Assembly: GCA_022829145.1 (NCBI GenBank)
Contig: CM040742.1
Span: forward strand, 47,889,182 to 47,953,181
Length of the DNA: 64,000 nt
Direction of reading: 5' to 3'
From: Albula goreensis
Taxonomy: Eukaryota > Chordata > Actinopteri > Albuliformes > Albulidae
Positions 1 through 10,741 of the stretch are shown piece by piece; the stretch's first letter is position 1, and each line of letters begins with the position of its first letter. Position numbers and translations under genes: made by a program. The notes below the pieces were generated by a model. It saw nothing but the letters and a program-made list of their open reading frames with translations, ran no database searches and was not told where the DNA came from.

Positions 1-1084
1 CACCAGCTCCTTGTTGTCCATGATCTGGGAATGATTCTGCTGAATGCAATTTAAAATTACAGCCATTTCTGTGAAACCCCTGAACCTGTCCAGTTGCAAG
101 AAATGGTATTTCGGGTCCTCTAACTGTGTGCAAGTGTTTAGATGGAGGGAAGTTTGTCCAGGACAAAAATCACACCTCATCCCAGAATTTCAGTCTGTCT
201 TTTGCTGTTCCTGCATGGTATGGTGGAATCATTGGGTGTGTCCTGGTAACATGTCAGTTTTGGGCCTGCAAATGAAAATGAAATTAAAATGAGTTCCACA
301 GCCCAGTCTGAGCACGCAGACCCAGGAGCGGACAGACCTGCGCTCGGGGCTCAGGCTGGGGTCCCCTGGTCTCTGATCCATCCAATCTCCTATCCAAACT
401 CAAACGCGTAATTGGATCGATCGTCGGGTCGCATTTATAGCGGGGTGGTCAAGCGCTCAAACGGACTTTGTGTTGGTCTTTATTCAGAGAGGCCCAGTAA
501 ATCTGTGGGACAGCGGGGCTGCGGCCGCAGGGTGCCCAAACAGAAAGGCCCACTCGGGGGGTGCGGACTCAGGCTGAAAGGGGGATCCAGCCCGTCGCAG
601 TGGGCCTCGCAGAAAAGCACTTTTATCACTCATTTTCCCCCATTGTCAGGGATTTCAGCATGAGTGCCGCAGCTCAGCGCACAAACCTTTTCTCCCCTTT
701 CTCCTCGCTCACCAAAGGCAGCCCTGAGCCTTTGTGCTTTCTTTTATTGGCTTATTTACCCCTCTTTTTCCTGCGCAAATTAGAATTCAGCCCAGCAAAG
801 CGAGCCCCCGCTATCTAAGAGAGCACATGCAGCGAGCCCCGATCCCTGCGCTTTATTGTTGGGGTGAGTGTGCCTCACTCTGCATTCACCGACTGGGCTT
901 TGGGTCATTTTCACTAGCAGGAAATTAATAAAGCAGACAGGTTCATGACTTCACTATATTATAGCTCATGTCTGAATCTCACTCTCAGGAGCAAAGCCTG
1001 TTTTTTTTTTTTTTTCTTCACTTATTCCCAGTATAAGGGTTCCCAGCCTTTAGATATGACATGTAATAAAGATATTGAGAGTTG
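1..1084. other. Unique sequence with a CpG-containing candidate regulatory block (about 300-930)
   Basis: No gene is recognised. Roughly 300-930 is richer in G, C and CpG than its surroundings. It includes CGCGTAATTGGATCGATCG near 405-424, several TTTATTG or TTTATTC words suggestive of HOX/CDX-type sites, and CTTTTATCACTC. This texture is typical of vertebrate conserved non-coding elements, but conservation cannot be tested here. The open frames are short and overlap on several frames without codon-like bias. A T15 run lies near 1003-1017. Confidence 0.3.
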
Positions 1085-1236
1085 CATTCCCACCCACACC
1101 AACAGTGAGTGAGCACCCTTCTGGGAGGTAACAAAACTGAACCATTATATTTGGAGACGTGTAGGAAGGGGTTAAAGGTGCAGGTAAAGTGTCCTCTAAG
1201 CTGGGTAGGGAAACAGGGAGTAGGTGTGCCCTACTG

Positions 1237-1693
1237 CAGTGGTTTCAAAACCTGGTCCTGTGGATCCACTGTGCATGCTGGTTTTCCATCAGAACCACAA
1301 AAAAACCCTCAAGTGCAACAAGCCGATGATTGATCTTAATCAGACACTTTAAATGTCATACTATATTATCAGAAATACGTATACACACCATTAAGAATAT
1401 TCATATCTCAGGATTTTCAATCAATTGCATCAAGAAACAATTTCATTTTCTGTAATGATATATGACTGATTCTAACTTATGTTTCAAAATTATTGCCTTA
1501 GAAACATTTAAAACATTTTAATTAATCCAATTATAGACTGGAAGGTGAAGTCATGACAAACCTAATTGCTGAAAGTGTGGACACCTGGGTCACTGAACAA
1601 AACCATTTGGAAAACATAGAATTCAATGCAATGGCAAACAACCCAACCCTGTAAAGTTTTTGAAGGAAAGAATTGTGAGTTTGGGACACATTG
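1237..1693. mobile_element. hAT-superfamily non-autonomous element (MITE-like)
   Basis: The left end reads CAGTGGTTTCAAAACCTGG and the right end reads GTTTGGGACACATTG, which is the decayed inverse of the left. The flanks CCCTACTG (1229-1236) and TCCTACTG (1694-1701) match at 7 of 8 positions, the 8-bp target duplication expected of hAT elements. The insertion splits the second internal unit of the surrounding dispersed repeat: removing 1237-1693 plus one duplication restores the CTACTGGGAGGTAA motif seen intact at about 1115. No transposase frame is present. Confidence 0.75.
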
Positions 1694-1899
1694 TCCTACT
1701 GGGAGGTAAACTAAAATATTTTACTTTGTGTGTAGGAAGGGGTTCTTAAAGACAGTTATGGTTTCCACCAAGTTGGGAAAACAAAACTGAAACACAGCTC
1801 ACATCACAAACTGGGGAGTGGGAAGAAAGAAATGCATAACTCACTCATACATTTGTGGCTTAACTCAAAGTTCCCACACAACAAAGAATCATCCTAATT

Positions 1900-2222
1900 T
1901 TGGGGTCCTCTCACAAAGAATAAAAATAAATGCCCCACACGGAGGCAGTCCTTAACATAAAAAAAAAAAAAAAAAACCCAATATGGCTTCCCTTTAGTTG
2001 GGACTGAGCAATACCATATTACCAGGAGCAGAGCTCCCAACCCCAAACTAAAACTCTCCACAGGTATGTACACCAATTCAGGGGTTCTCTCACAATCAAC
2101 TAAAATAGATCCCACTTTGGGGCAGTTCTTAAATGATCTTAAATCAAACTCACAATATACCCACCCTTCAGTTGGGACAGAGCAACACCATATTACCAGG
2201 AGCAGAGCTCCCAACCTTACCG
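1900..2222. repeat. Internal tandem duplication, period about 174-179 bp, two copies
   Basis: GGGGTCCTCTCACAAAGAAT at 1902 is repeated as GGGGTTCTCTCACAATCAAC at 2081. GGGACTGAGCAATACCATAT at 2000 is repeated as GGGACAGAGCAACACCATAT at 2174. Copy 1 carries an A18-like run near 1959-1977. The duplication lies inside the dispersed repeat. It explains the internally repetitive peptide on the minus strand, which is not coding. Confidence 0.8.
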
Positions 2223-2477
2223 CTCATAATTCCCAACTGAAACTCACCCTGCACACAGCCATGCATGTATATCCTGAGGCTGATTAGACACAGGTGTCCC
2301 AATTGACACAGATCAGCCTGTTAACCAGTTGAGGTGGCTCCACCCACTAGCCTCAGTGCAAAACCAGAAATGGACTTCTGGAATAGAATAAGAGTTTCCA
2401 TCAGCAGCCACCCTTAACATTGTCAAACGTAGGATGAAATATTACAGTTGGCTTTTTCATATGCATTAAAAAATGCA

Positions 2478-3829
2478 TGTGCAGCAGAGTAACGCAGCAC
2501 ACGTGGCAGGGTGCATGCTGGCAGGTGAGACTGCAGTAGAGTAATGCAGCACACGTGGCAGAGGCAGGGTGCATGCTGGCAGGTGAGACTGCAGCAGAGT
2601 AATGCAGCACACATGGCAGGGCAGGGTGCATGCTGGCAGGTGAGACTGCAGCAGAGTAATGCAGCACACGTGGCAGGGGGTGCATGCTGGCAGGTGAGAC
2701 TGCAGCAGAGTAATGCAGCACACGTGGCAGGGTGCATGCTGGCAGGTGAGACTGCAGCAGAGTAATGCAGCACACGTGGCAGAGGCAGGGTGCATGCTGG
2801 CAGGTGAGACTGCAGCAGAGTAATGCAGCACACATGGCAGAGGCAGGGTGCATGCTGGCAGGTGAGACTGCAGCAGAGTAATGCAGCACACGTGGCAGAG
2901 GCAGGGTGCATGCTGGCAGGTGAGACTGCAGCAGAGTAATGCAGCACACGTGGCAGGGTGCATGCTGGCAGGTGGACTGGGTGCATGCTGGCAGAGGCAG
3001 GGTGCATGCTGGCAGGTGAGACTGCAGCAGAGTGCAGCACACGTGGCAGGGGCAGGGTGCATGCTGGCAGGTGAGACTGCAGAAGAGTAATGCAGAGGCA
3101 GGGTGCATGCTGGCAGGTGAGACACAGAGTATGCAGCACACATGGCAGAGGCAGGGTGCATGCTGGCAGGTGAGACTGCAGCAGAGTATGCAGCACACAT
3201 GGCAGAGGCAGGGTGCATGCTGGCAGGTGAGACTGCAGCAGAGTAATGCAGCACACGTGGCAGAGGCAGGGTGCATGCTGGCAGGTGAGACTGCAGGAGA
3301 GTATGCTGGCAGAGGCAGGGTGCAGCTGGCAGGTGAGACTGCAGCACACACGGGCAGAGGCAGGGTGCCTGCTGGCAGGTGAGACTGCAGCAGAGTATGC
3401 AGCACACATGGCAGAGGCAGGGTGCATGCTGGCAGGTGAGACTGCAGGTGAGACTGGCAGCAGGGTGCATGCTGGCAGGTGAGACTGCAGCAGAGTAATG
3501 CAGCACACGTGGCAGAGGCAGGGTGCATGCTGGCAGAGACTGCAGCAGTGCACACATGGCTGGCTGGCAGGTGAGACTGCAGGCAGAGCACACGTGGCAG
3601 GGCAGGGTGCATGCTGGCAGGTGAGACTGCAGCAGAGTAATGCACACACGTGGCAGAGGCAGGGTGCATGCTGGCATGCTGGCAGGTGAGACTGCAGCAG
3701 GGTGCAGGCAGGTGAGACTGCAGCAGCACACACATGGCAGAGGCAGGGTGCATGCTGGCAGGTGAGACTGCAGCAGAGTATGCAGCACACATGGCAGAGG
3801 CAGGGTGCATGCTGGCAGGTGAGACTGCC
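2478..3829. repeat. 58-bp minisatellite with repeated CACGTG E-boxes
   Basis: The unit runs GTAATGCAGCACACGTGGCA, then GAGGCAGGGTGCATGCTGGC, then AGGTGAGACTGCAGCAGA. Clean neighbours are exactly 58 bp apart (2762 to 2820). There are roughly two dozen units, and many are shortened or rearranged between 2960 and 3740. I count twelve CACGTG cores; other units have CACATG. Each unit also has CAGGTGAGA, a splice-donor-like string. Because 58 leaves remainder 1 when divided by 3, all three minus frames run through the same stop-free sequence, giving 440-469-residue open frames that are artefacts. Confidence 0.95.
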
Positions 3830-3909
3830 GGTGGATTGTATTTAGATTTGTAAAAACTCCCCCTCCTCCCCTTTTCCCCCCAGCTAAAGCAAACTCATCA
3901 GGCCCTTTA

Positions 3910-4119
3910 ATAATGACTGTCTACCATTGGGGGGTAGGAAACCACACACACTCAAGCACCCAATCACAGGCCAATCCCCCCTGGGAGCAATGTGGAGTTA
4001 AGGGCCTTGCTCAAGGGCCCAACAGCAGTGGTGTTCTTGCAGTGGCTGGGCTGGGGCTTGGGCCACCAGTCTCGGGGGTTCCAGTCATGCACCTTAGCCA
4101 CTAGACTACGGCTGCCCCC
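3910..4119 (-). mobile_element. tRNA-derived SINE, minus strand
   Basis: Read on the minus strand from 4119: GGGGGCAGCCGTAGTCTAGT, GGCTAAGGTGCATGACTGG, then a body containing GCCCCAGCCCAGCC, AAGAACACCACTGCTGTTGG and GCTCCCAGGGGGGATTGG. TAGTCTAGTGG fits a tRNA-type A box. The same head occurs on the plus strand at 47119 and the same body near 48777. The usual GGATAAAAGC tail is not evident, so the 3' end is uncertain and may be truncated. Confidence 0.75.
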
Positions 4120-4827
4120 AGGCAGACCCAGCTGTGCTATTGCTGACCTAGGCCACATGAGCGAAGCTCCACCTAGCTCAGCCCCATTGGGGAAGAATTA
4201 GGGTTAAACTGGTCAAAATATGTCCCATTGCTCTCTAGCGGCCTCTCCTGGCCAGCCAGGTAAGTGAGATTTGTGAACTGGACATAATTATTTTGGCTTT
4301 GCGCTCCTCTGACAGTACTGACAACAGGTGATTGGCTTAGAGTCTGAAGAAGGTAGCGAAGGCCACTCACATGGTGTCCTATTCAGCCTGAGGGGAACTG
4401 GTAGAAGATCATTTCAAATGGGGGGGAAAAGGGGAAAAATAAATTAGTGTACTTTGACTCAAAAGGTGGCTGACTTTACAGAACTGAACAACCTCCAGTC
4501 CTTATGAATCCATACCTCTGAGCTTCGCTTGTGTTAGGTTTTGAATACTGTTTTTTTTCATATGATATTTGCCAGTCATTGTTCGAAACATCTCAAAAAT
4601 ATTTGAGCTGAATTACCAGTCAAGAGCCTCGTGGTCAGTATATTTCACATTGTGATGAGCGATTCCACTTATTTTCCGGACAAGTTAAAAAAAAACTGAA
4701 AAACTGACTGAAGCAAAATGACTTCACAAAAAAAGTATGCTTATCATTTTACATAATGTACTATTCTCCAAAAACTGACCTGTATCTGGGCAAAATTGTC
4801 AGTGAAAAAGGCAATCTTTTTTCAATT

Positions 4828-4849
4828 ACACAGGATTGTAATCCTGTGT
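4828..4849. other. Perfect short inverted repeat (hairpin)
   Basis: ACACAGGATT and AATCCTGTGT are perfect inverse complements separated by GT. The arms are 10 bp. No promoter or transcript context is visible, so its role is unknown. Confidence 0.7.
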
Positions 4850-5727
4850 TAATGCTATTTACTCTCAATCGCTTTACTGGATAAGAGCTCACTCATTTCA
4901 TTCTGCCGTTACAGCTGCTGATCGAAGCACAGGAAATGCATTCTGGGTAATGGGATTATATGTCCAAAGTATGTCTCTGTTTCCAGCCAGCAAAAACAAT
5001 AACTACAGGCAGAGAAGTAAAGGCATGGAAACTCCAATACAAGGTCACTAAACAGGATTTTGGGCCAATCTAGTCTGTGCATTTAAATTCTACAGGGGAA
5101 ATACAACTCTAATCATCAATGAGAAATGTCTATAAACTCACAAATGGCATGTATTATTTAAGATAAAACACTTTAATTCACTTCTGTCTGCCAGAATCAT
5201 TTTTCAAAACATGATGCCCATGTAGCCATGGGTCAGACCCAATTATTACCTTCAAAGCTCACTGCTTGTTAGACCTCAGCACACAGCACATACTTCATTT
5301 GATCATATTTCAAAATATCTAATGCATGCAAGATCATACTTTTAGTTGGTAACACCTTTTTCTTTTTTTCTTACCGTATTGATGTTGTAATTTATTTCCA
5401 ACTAATTCATCCTTACAAGTTCAAGGGAATATTGCAATTGTAACTTTGTAAAGTTTAGTATACAGTATTTATACAGTATTTATTTGAAGATTCAGACAGA
5501 CTTTGTGGTCTTAAATCTGTACCCTGATAAAGGAAAAATAAATCCTTTTCCAAGGACGGAGAAGGCAAGAGAACTGAATCATTTTAAATGATGTATGCCA
5601 GAAAAGCAGCAGATTGTTTTTTAATTGGCTTGGCTAACGGCAGGCTTCCCCCTAGGTCTCATCGCAAGGTTTAATTTTGCCTCCTAATGCTTTAACGGGC
5701 TGACCCCTGGAGTCTGCCATGTTGCTG

Positions 5728-5739
5728 CTTTGATCAAAG
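5728..5739. promoter_or_regulatory. Palindromic TCF/LEF-type motif CTTTGATCAAAG
   Basis: CTTTGATCAAAG is two overlapping CTTTGATC cores in opposite orientation, the consensus bound by TCF/LEF factors. It sits at the end of a non-repetitive stretch (about 5580-5740) that is less AT-rich than its neighbours. A 12-bp match alone is weak evidence of function. Confidence 0.25.
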
Positions 5740-6204
5740 TGAAAAAAATTAGCTAGAAGCAGAGTACACTGGAAAAAATAGCCACAGATAAGAAGTTCAG
5801 AAGAAACACAGGCAGTTTAAACGTATAACAATTCTATGCTTGGCAAAAAAAAGTGAAGGTTTTCTATTCTAGGATGAAATACTGTACATTTGGCGCAAAG
5901 TTGAGAAGGGCATTCTGTTTGGCCTTTATGAACACTTGCAATAAAAAATTAATAATTTTGTGTCGTGTTTAGAGCTTTATATGACTTGGTCACAGACAAT
6001 TTACTTCAGGGATTTTATGGAAAGAAGAAAGTAAGAGGAATAAGAACTCGGGGTCACCCTGAGGGGAAGTTTGCCAAATATAGTTACAACTCAGACTGAA
6101 AAAAACCCTGTATCGAAAGTGCTTTTTTACGGTCGAGTCTAACAGCATCTGATTAAACACCATCACAATGTGAATGGACAACATCCATCAAGACCTAACT
6201 AACG

Positions 6205-6223
6205 AATAATAATAATAATAATA
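6205..6223. repeat. AAT trinucleotide microsatellite
   Basis: About six uninterrupted AAT units. Confidence 0.9.
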
Positions 6224-7944
6224 ACCAGATTACCTCAGAAATAATACTGAATGAATGTTATATGGCACTGTTCAACTCACCTTAAACTTTCTCCTTAACT
6301 ATCAAACAATGAAGGAGGAAACTCACCTCTGCCCCTATCTGTGTGAAGAACCCAGTGGGTGCTTCACGGCAGCCATTTTGTGCCAGAATGCTCACCGTGT
6401 GCTGGGTTGAGGTGGAGAAGGAGGCGATCACTGAGCCAGTTTGACAGGAGGATGCTGTAGGTAGCGGGTGGAGAGAGACTGGTTGGGAGTTTTCCCATGT
6501 TTGCAGGGAATCCTCTTCTCTCTGTAACACAGTCAGGTGGGACTTCAGTTTACCATTTAATCTGAAAGATCCCCATTAGTGCAGGAGGACATTGATTTAT
6601 TTTTTATTGTTTGTTTTTTTTTGTTTGAGGCAGAGAAAAGAGTGAACCCTTCTGGCCCATCCAAGTATTAACTAACCCCTCAGACCAAGTAGTTTATTCC
6701 CCATTTCGCCCAGTGTTATGACAGCAGCATTTTTAAATCATGCAGAGCAGACTGAGATGTTTGAAACCGTTGGAGACCTCCTCAGGTCATCAGTGAATCC
6801 TCTGTTCTCTGATTGGTAGCCGCTTGAGTGGAGCTGTGAGATTTGGATTCTTTTTTTCTGATTAAAGTTCAGAAGTGCTAAACATTCGTCCTCTCTTTCC
6901 CACAGCCATCCTGCCCATGGCCCTTTGTGCCCCCCTGCTCGCGCTCTCCTGCTATAGGAAATAAACGGTCTCTGCCTCCCAGCTGTCGTTAACCACTTTT
7001 GGTGTGAGAGCACAGTAAGTCCTGTTCTGCCTCAAGGCCAGTGTCCAGTGGGCAAAGAAAAATATTCACCTTCAGTCGTTTTCAGAGAGGGCAAGTGAGG
7101 GAATGAATGGAGGATGATGGGATTGTTGGCACATAGAGCATCATAGTGAGGGAGAAGCTGCCAGGCTGTACACTTTGTACTTCTGTATACTGTGAACTTT
7201 GGCGGGGTATTGACCAATCAGGAGAGGGAGGATTGGTTTTTGTTGTTGTCATCCAATTTCTCTACAAGGAGACATTTTATTTCTGCATAGGCCCAGTGAC
7301 AGCCTGTGTTTGCGGCAGAAACACCCACAAAGTCCTGAATTTTAGGGAACCTGGTGATTGTGATGCAGGGTGAATGCCACACCCTATTTCCTGACAGTGG
7401 CTCCGCCCCTCAGCCCCTGACCTGGACCACGGCGCAAGCTTACACTTCTGATGTCTGAAAGCACTGAGTCTGGCATGCAGACAGTCTGGGTAACGTGATC
7501 AGTTAAAGCGGGAAAACAAAAGCTTTAAAAAAAAGAAAATAAAAAACAAACACCCCCACTTAATAAATTCCTGTGTGTTCCAAGTGCCTCTCTGCACAAC
7601 ACTGCCCACTCAAAACTTCATTTTTCTGTCTGGAGCTGATCAGAATCACAACTTTAATGGTTTACTATGCAAATGACAAACTGGGACCAGGGTAGATTAG
7701 TAGCGCAGAAACTCAAGGGAATTTTTATTAAACCGACTAAACAGAAATTAAAAGCTCAAACAGAATGGCAAGGGTAAGAATCATAAGGAGGCAAGTGAGA
7801 AGCAATTAAAGGATAGAAAATGGATTTTCAGACCTCTGTCATGACAAATCCTGTATCTCTGCTCTCAAAATATTGGTATTTTCTTTACATTCAGATAGAA
7901 TGGCATACAGGCCTGTAGATCACACATGATTTGTCAGAGACTGC

Positions 7945-7958
7945 ACTGCAGGGGGCAC
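7945..7958 (+). promoter_or_regulatory. CTCF-like core (two mismatches)
   Basis: ACTGCAGGGGGCAC matches 12 of 14 positions of the CTCF core CCASYAGRKGGCRS. It is isolated and weaker than the sites near 16.2-16.5 kb. Confidence 0.2.
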
Positions 7959-8490
7959 AGGGCACGTCTGGGGCTGATCTGTCCCAGCAGGCTTCAGACA
8001 TGGAGCAGCACACATACCAAAGGTGATCCTGTGTGTTGGACAGGTAAAACACCTCATTAAATTGTGTGAGAATAGCTCAAACTATAAAAATATGAATGTT
8101 GAAGTTTGTGGGGGTGGGAATAATTAATTTATACATAAATGCACTGAAACTTTGTTGATTTATTCATGGAACCGCTCATAAGGTCTAGCCTGGTAGGGAA
8201 CCAAGAGTCAGATTACCTGCTTTGAGACCACTGGCAGCTCAGGGGCTGGACACAGTGATGATATCATAAAGACAGGGTCGGATTATTTGATAGGACAATT
8301 AGAAAAGGGTTTGACCCTATTGTTTCAATTTGCGGTTGGGGCGGGGTTATGTAAATTTCTAAATGGCTTTGAGCTTTTGTGCTCATTATTTGTGGCAAGG
8401 TGCGATGCTCACCCCAAGCATAGAATGTTTTGTTTAAAAAGGGGTCCAGTGAAGTAGCCGGTCAGCAGCTAGTGCAGATGTGTCTTTTGA

Positions 8491-8640
8491 GGCAACCTGC
8501 AGCCCGGTGGCCAAAGTGGGATCCAGACGGTTGGGGATCAAGTCCCAATGATAACATCAGATCAGGAGGATTGGCCCCTGGCTCCTCCAATTAGCAGCGA
8601 GTCACTTTGGAAAAAAGCATCAGCTAAATAACAGAGCCAT
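8491..8640 (+). mobile_element. Degenerate tRNA-derived SINE, plus strand
   Basis: A degraded head containing GCAGCCCGGTGGCCAAAG is followed by GGGATCAAGTCCCAATG, which is B-box-like. It ends with GAGTCACTTTGG, AAAAAAGCATCAGCTAAATA, a variant of the LINE-2-like tail seen at 48855. The middle is diverged and the exact 5' end is unclear. Confidence 0.55.
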
Positions 8641-10741
8641 ATCAAGACCTGCAAAGCAGTATCATCTATCCAAGGTACTACGGGCTGTACCTTGGCTGTA
8701 TTTGTGCTAACAAACGGCAAAATTTATTAAAGCTCATGTAAGCCACATTTGAGCATACATATGTGCATATTTTATGCTTTTATGAAATTGCCCTTTATAT
8801 TTTGGTACAAACACAGCACCTTAAAGATGTCTAAAGCTGAACGTCAAGTTCATACTTGGTCATGAGTGGTAATCCAATCAAATGAATGCAAATCTTGGCA
8901 GGCTTACTGCCTAATGAAAAGAGTGAGATTAGAAACAGAGGTGTTATTTTTGAGTGGATGTTGTTATTTTAATGGGGGATTACTGACATGAGCCAGCACA
9001 AAGGCGTAGCACCAACGCACGAAAATGTGCAGTGTTCATTCGGTCCTAGCAGCGGTGACTCAGCCGTAAGTATATTCATAAGACGACCAGCAGGGATAAA
9101 ACATGAACTCTTTCAGGGTTTGTTCAACACTGAAAAATCTTACAGTACACCTGGAAGTCAAATGGCTAAAAGAACTTCACATTTCTGAACATCACATTTC
9201 TGTGAACAGGAAGTTCAGTGAATTCCGGGATACGATCATTTAAACATTAAACCCCTACATTGTTACCCTTTTGGATGTAAACCCTCTCTTGTTTCTCCAT
9301 CATACCTGCCGCTGTCAGAAACATTTCTGGGGGTCGTCTTTGTTGCTCACTTTCAGCATGACTGTGGCATTGGATTTGAGGCCTTTGATTGTGTCGAATC
9401 ACTTCCTTTTTTTCCGTTTGTTTAAATTTGGTGAGCAGCCAGCAACTCGCTTCATAGGCAGGTTGAGTGAATGAGACAGATAAAGTACAACAGGAGTACA
9501 TGTATAAGTATATATATAGGGACTGCATATATAAGTATAGAAAAAATACTGAAAAAAATGTTTGTTTACATTATTTTCTATTTATCATCACCCACCTTCC
9601 CATGTAGACTAAGGCCATCATAATTAAACACTGGACATTTTCACACACAGTTTGGTCCTTCTGCTGCAGGTATAATTAGTTGTGGCATGATGTCCCTTTT
9701 GATGTTACTGTTTGTGTCCATTTCCCTCCTCCTGCTTGGGGTTAAGGTCTTTATACAGAGCGGCGCTGCAGCAGAGCCTGCAGGAGAAGCATGTCTTTAC
9801 GCTGTTATCTGGAGCAGGGGCCTCTTACAGGCTTGTGTATGTCTGCCCCAGCTGTGAGATATTTCTGGGACAGGGATACCTTGGCAGCGGTGGGCGATCC
9901 GCCGGCCGTTCTGTCCGCAGAAACCCATCAGCGCAGTGCCAGACACCGGCCTGTGTGCGCTGACAGATGGCCGCGCTGGGGAATCTCTCCCTGGCCCATC
10001 GCGGCGCCCCCAGCCTGCTGGGGTGCGGAGCCGTGGTCCGTTCAGCGGGCCAGCGGGCTGCTAGCGAAAGGGGGCGGGGGAGCGTTTTGGTAGTCTGCCA
10101 CATACACACATCAATACCTCATTTTCTGCATCACGACTGTTTATTTTTGTCTTGGAGGATCACACACAGTGACAGGGGGTTTAAGGGTAGGGGAGGGGGG
10201 GTTGGCTAAAGGTAATTATCCTCTTGGACTGCATTTTGCACTGTAATCATAATCATAAGATGAAAACTGGGTGTGTTTTAAAGACTTGGTTACTTTGTTT
10301 TTTTTTCCCACCTGGTTATTGATTGGATGTTGACTTTACATTGACTGCATCCTTCGCTGTGAGCTGAGTCTCAAACCCGAACGCTCTGTCTGTGCGGGAG
10401 GAGAAAGGTACTTGGTGTATTGGGTTGTATTAAATTTTAGCCAGTGTAATGCAGGGCTGACCCCAGGTTTATCAGGGCCCAAAGCTGGACGGTTAGGGGC
10501 CTCCACCTCGCTGCAACTGAAAACCTGATGAGTGAGATAACCTCCCACTCACTAGGGGGTGCTAAGTAGTTATTTATAGTATATATTATATTATTATATT
10601 ATTACAGGTAACCCATTAGACTGGCCTAAATCACAGCCTCCAATTTGAGCCCCATGTAAGAGATCATGGCACATAAAAACAGGGTGATAAATATAGTGTA
10701 GTACAGGGTATATAACTATACCTTCTGACCTTCTGTAGGAT
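8641..10741. other. Unique intergenic sequence containing a small CpG-rich patch
   Basis: No gene is recognised. Most is AT-rich, with a TATATATA stretch near 9508-9535. The exception is a CpG-rich patch at about 9860-10090. Open frames on both strands of the patch reflect high GC content and resemble no family I know. Confidence 0.5.
9860..10095. promoter_or_regulatory. Small CpG-island-like patch with a GC box
   Basis: Dense CpG words (GATCCGCCGGCCG, ATGGCCGCGCTGGGG, CATCGCGGCGCC) lie in otherwise AT-rich DNA, with an Sp1-type GGGGCGGGGG at 10071-10080. This could be an orphan CpG island or distal promoter. No exon with a convincing downstream splice donor was found. Frames of 83-100 residues here are not recognised. 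Confidence 0.3.

Larger units (their letters stand above)
1085..2390. repeat. Dispersed repeat, copy 1, interrupted by a hAT insertion
   Basis: A block beginning GCACCCTTCTGGGAGGTAAC near 1111 recurs as TCCTACTGGGAGGTAAAC at 1694. Both are followed by TGTAGGAAGGGGTT, so the family carries an internal duplication. Later parts include GGGACTGAGCAATACCA near 2000 and GGTGGCTCCACCCAC near 2332. The same words in the same order occur around 27.88-28.40 kb, so this is a dispersed family with two copies in the window. No reverse transcriptase or transposase frame is visible. Class is unknown. Confidence 0.6.
4120..8490. other. Unique AT-rich intergenic sequence
   Basis: No gene is recognised and all open frames are short. 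Minor items are a 10-bp-arm hairpin at 4828-4849, a TCF/LEF-type palindrome at 5728-5739, an AAT microsatellite at 6205-6223 and a CTCF-like core at 7945-7958. Around 5580-5740 and 6900-7400 the sequence is less AT-biased and could contain conserved regulatory DNA, but nothing specific can be assigned. Confidence 0.5.

Noticed and set aside
2401-3810. Three overlapping minus-strand open frames of 440-469 residues, cysteine- and histidine-rich
   Set aside because: They are the same 58-bp stop-free repeat read in all three frames. Unit length leaves remainder 1 on division by 3, so one repeat opens every frame. There is no domain and no unique sequence.
9712-10109. Overlapping 83-100-residue frames on both strands
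   Set aside because: They coincide with a GC- and CpG-rich patch where stops are rare. No family was recognised, and both strands are open equally.
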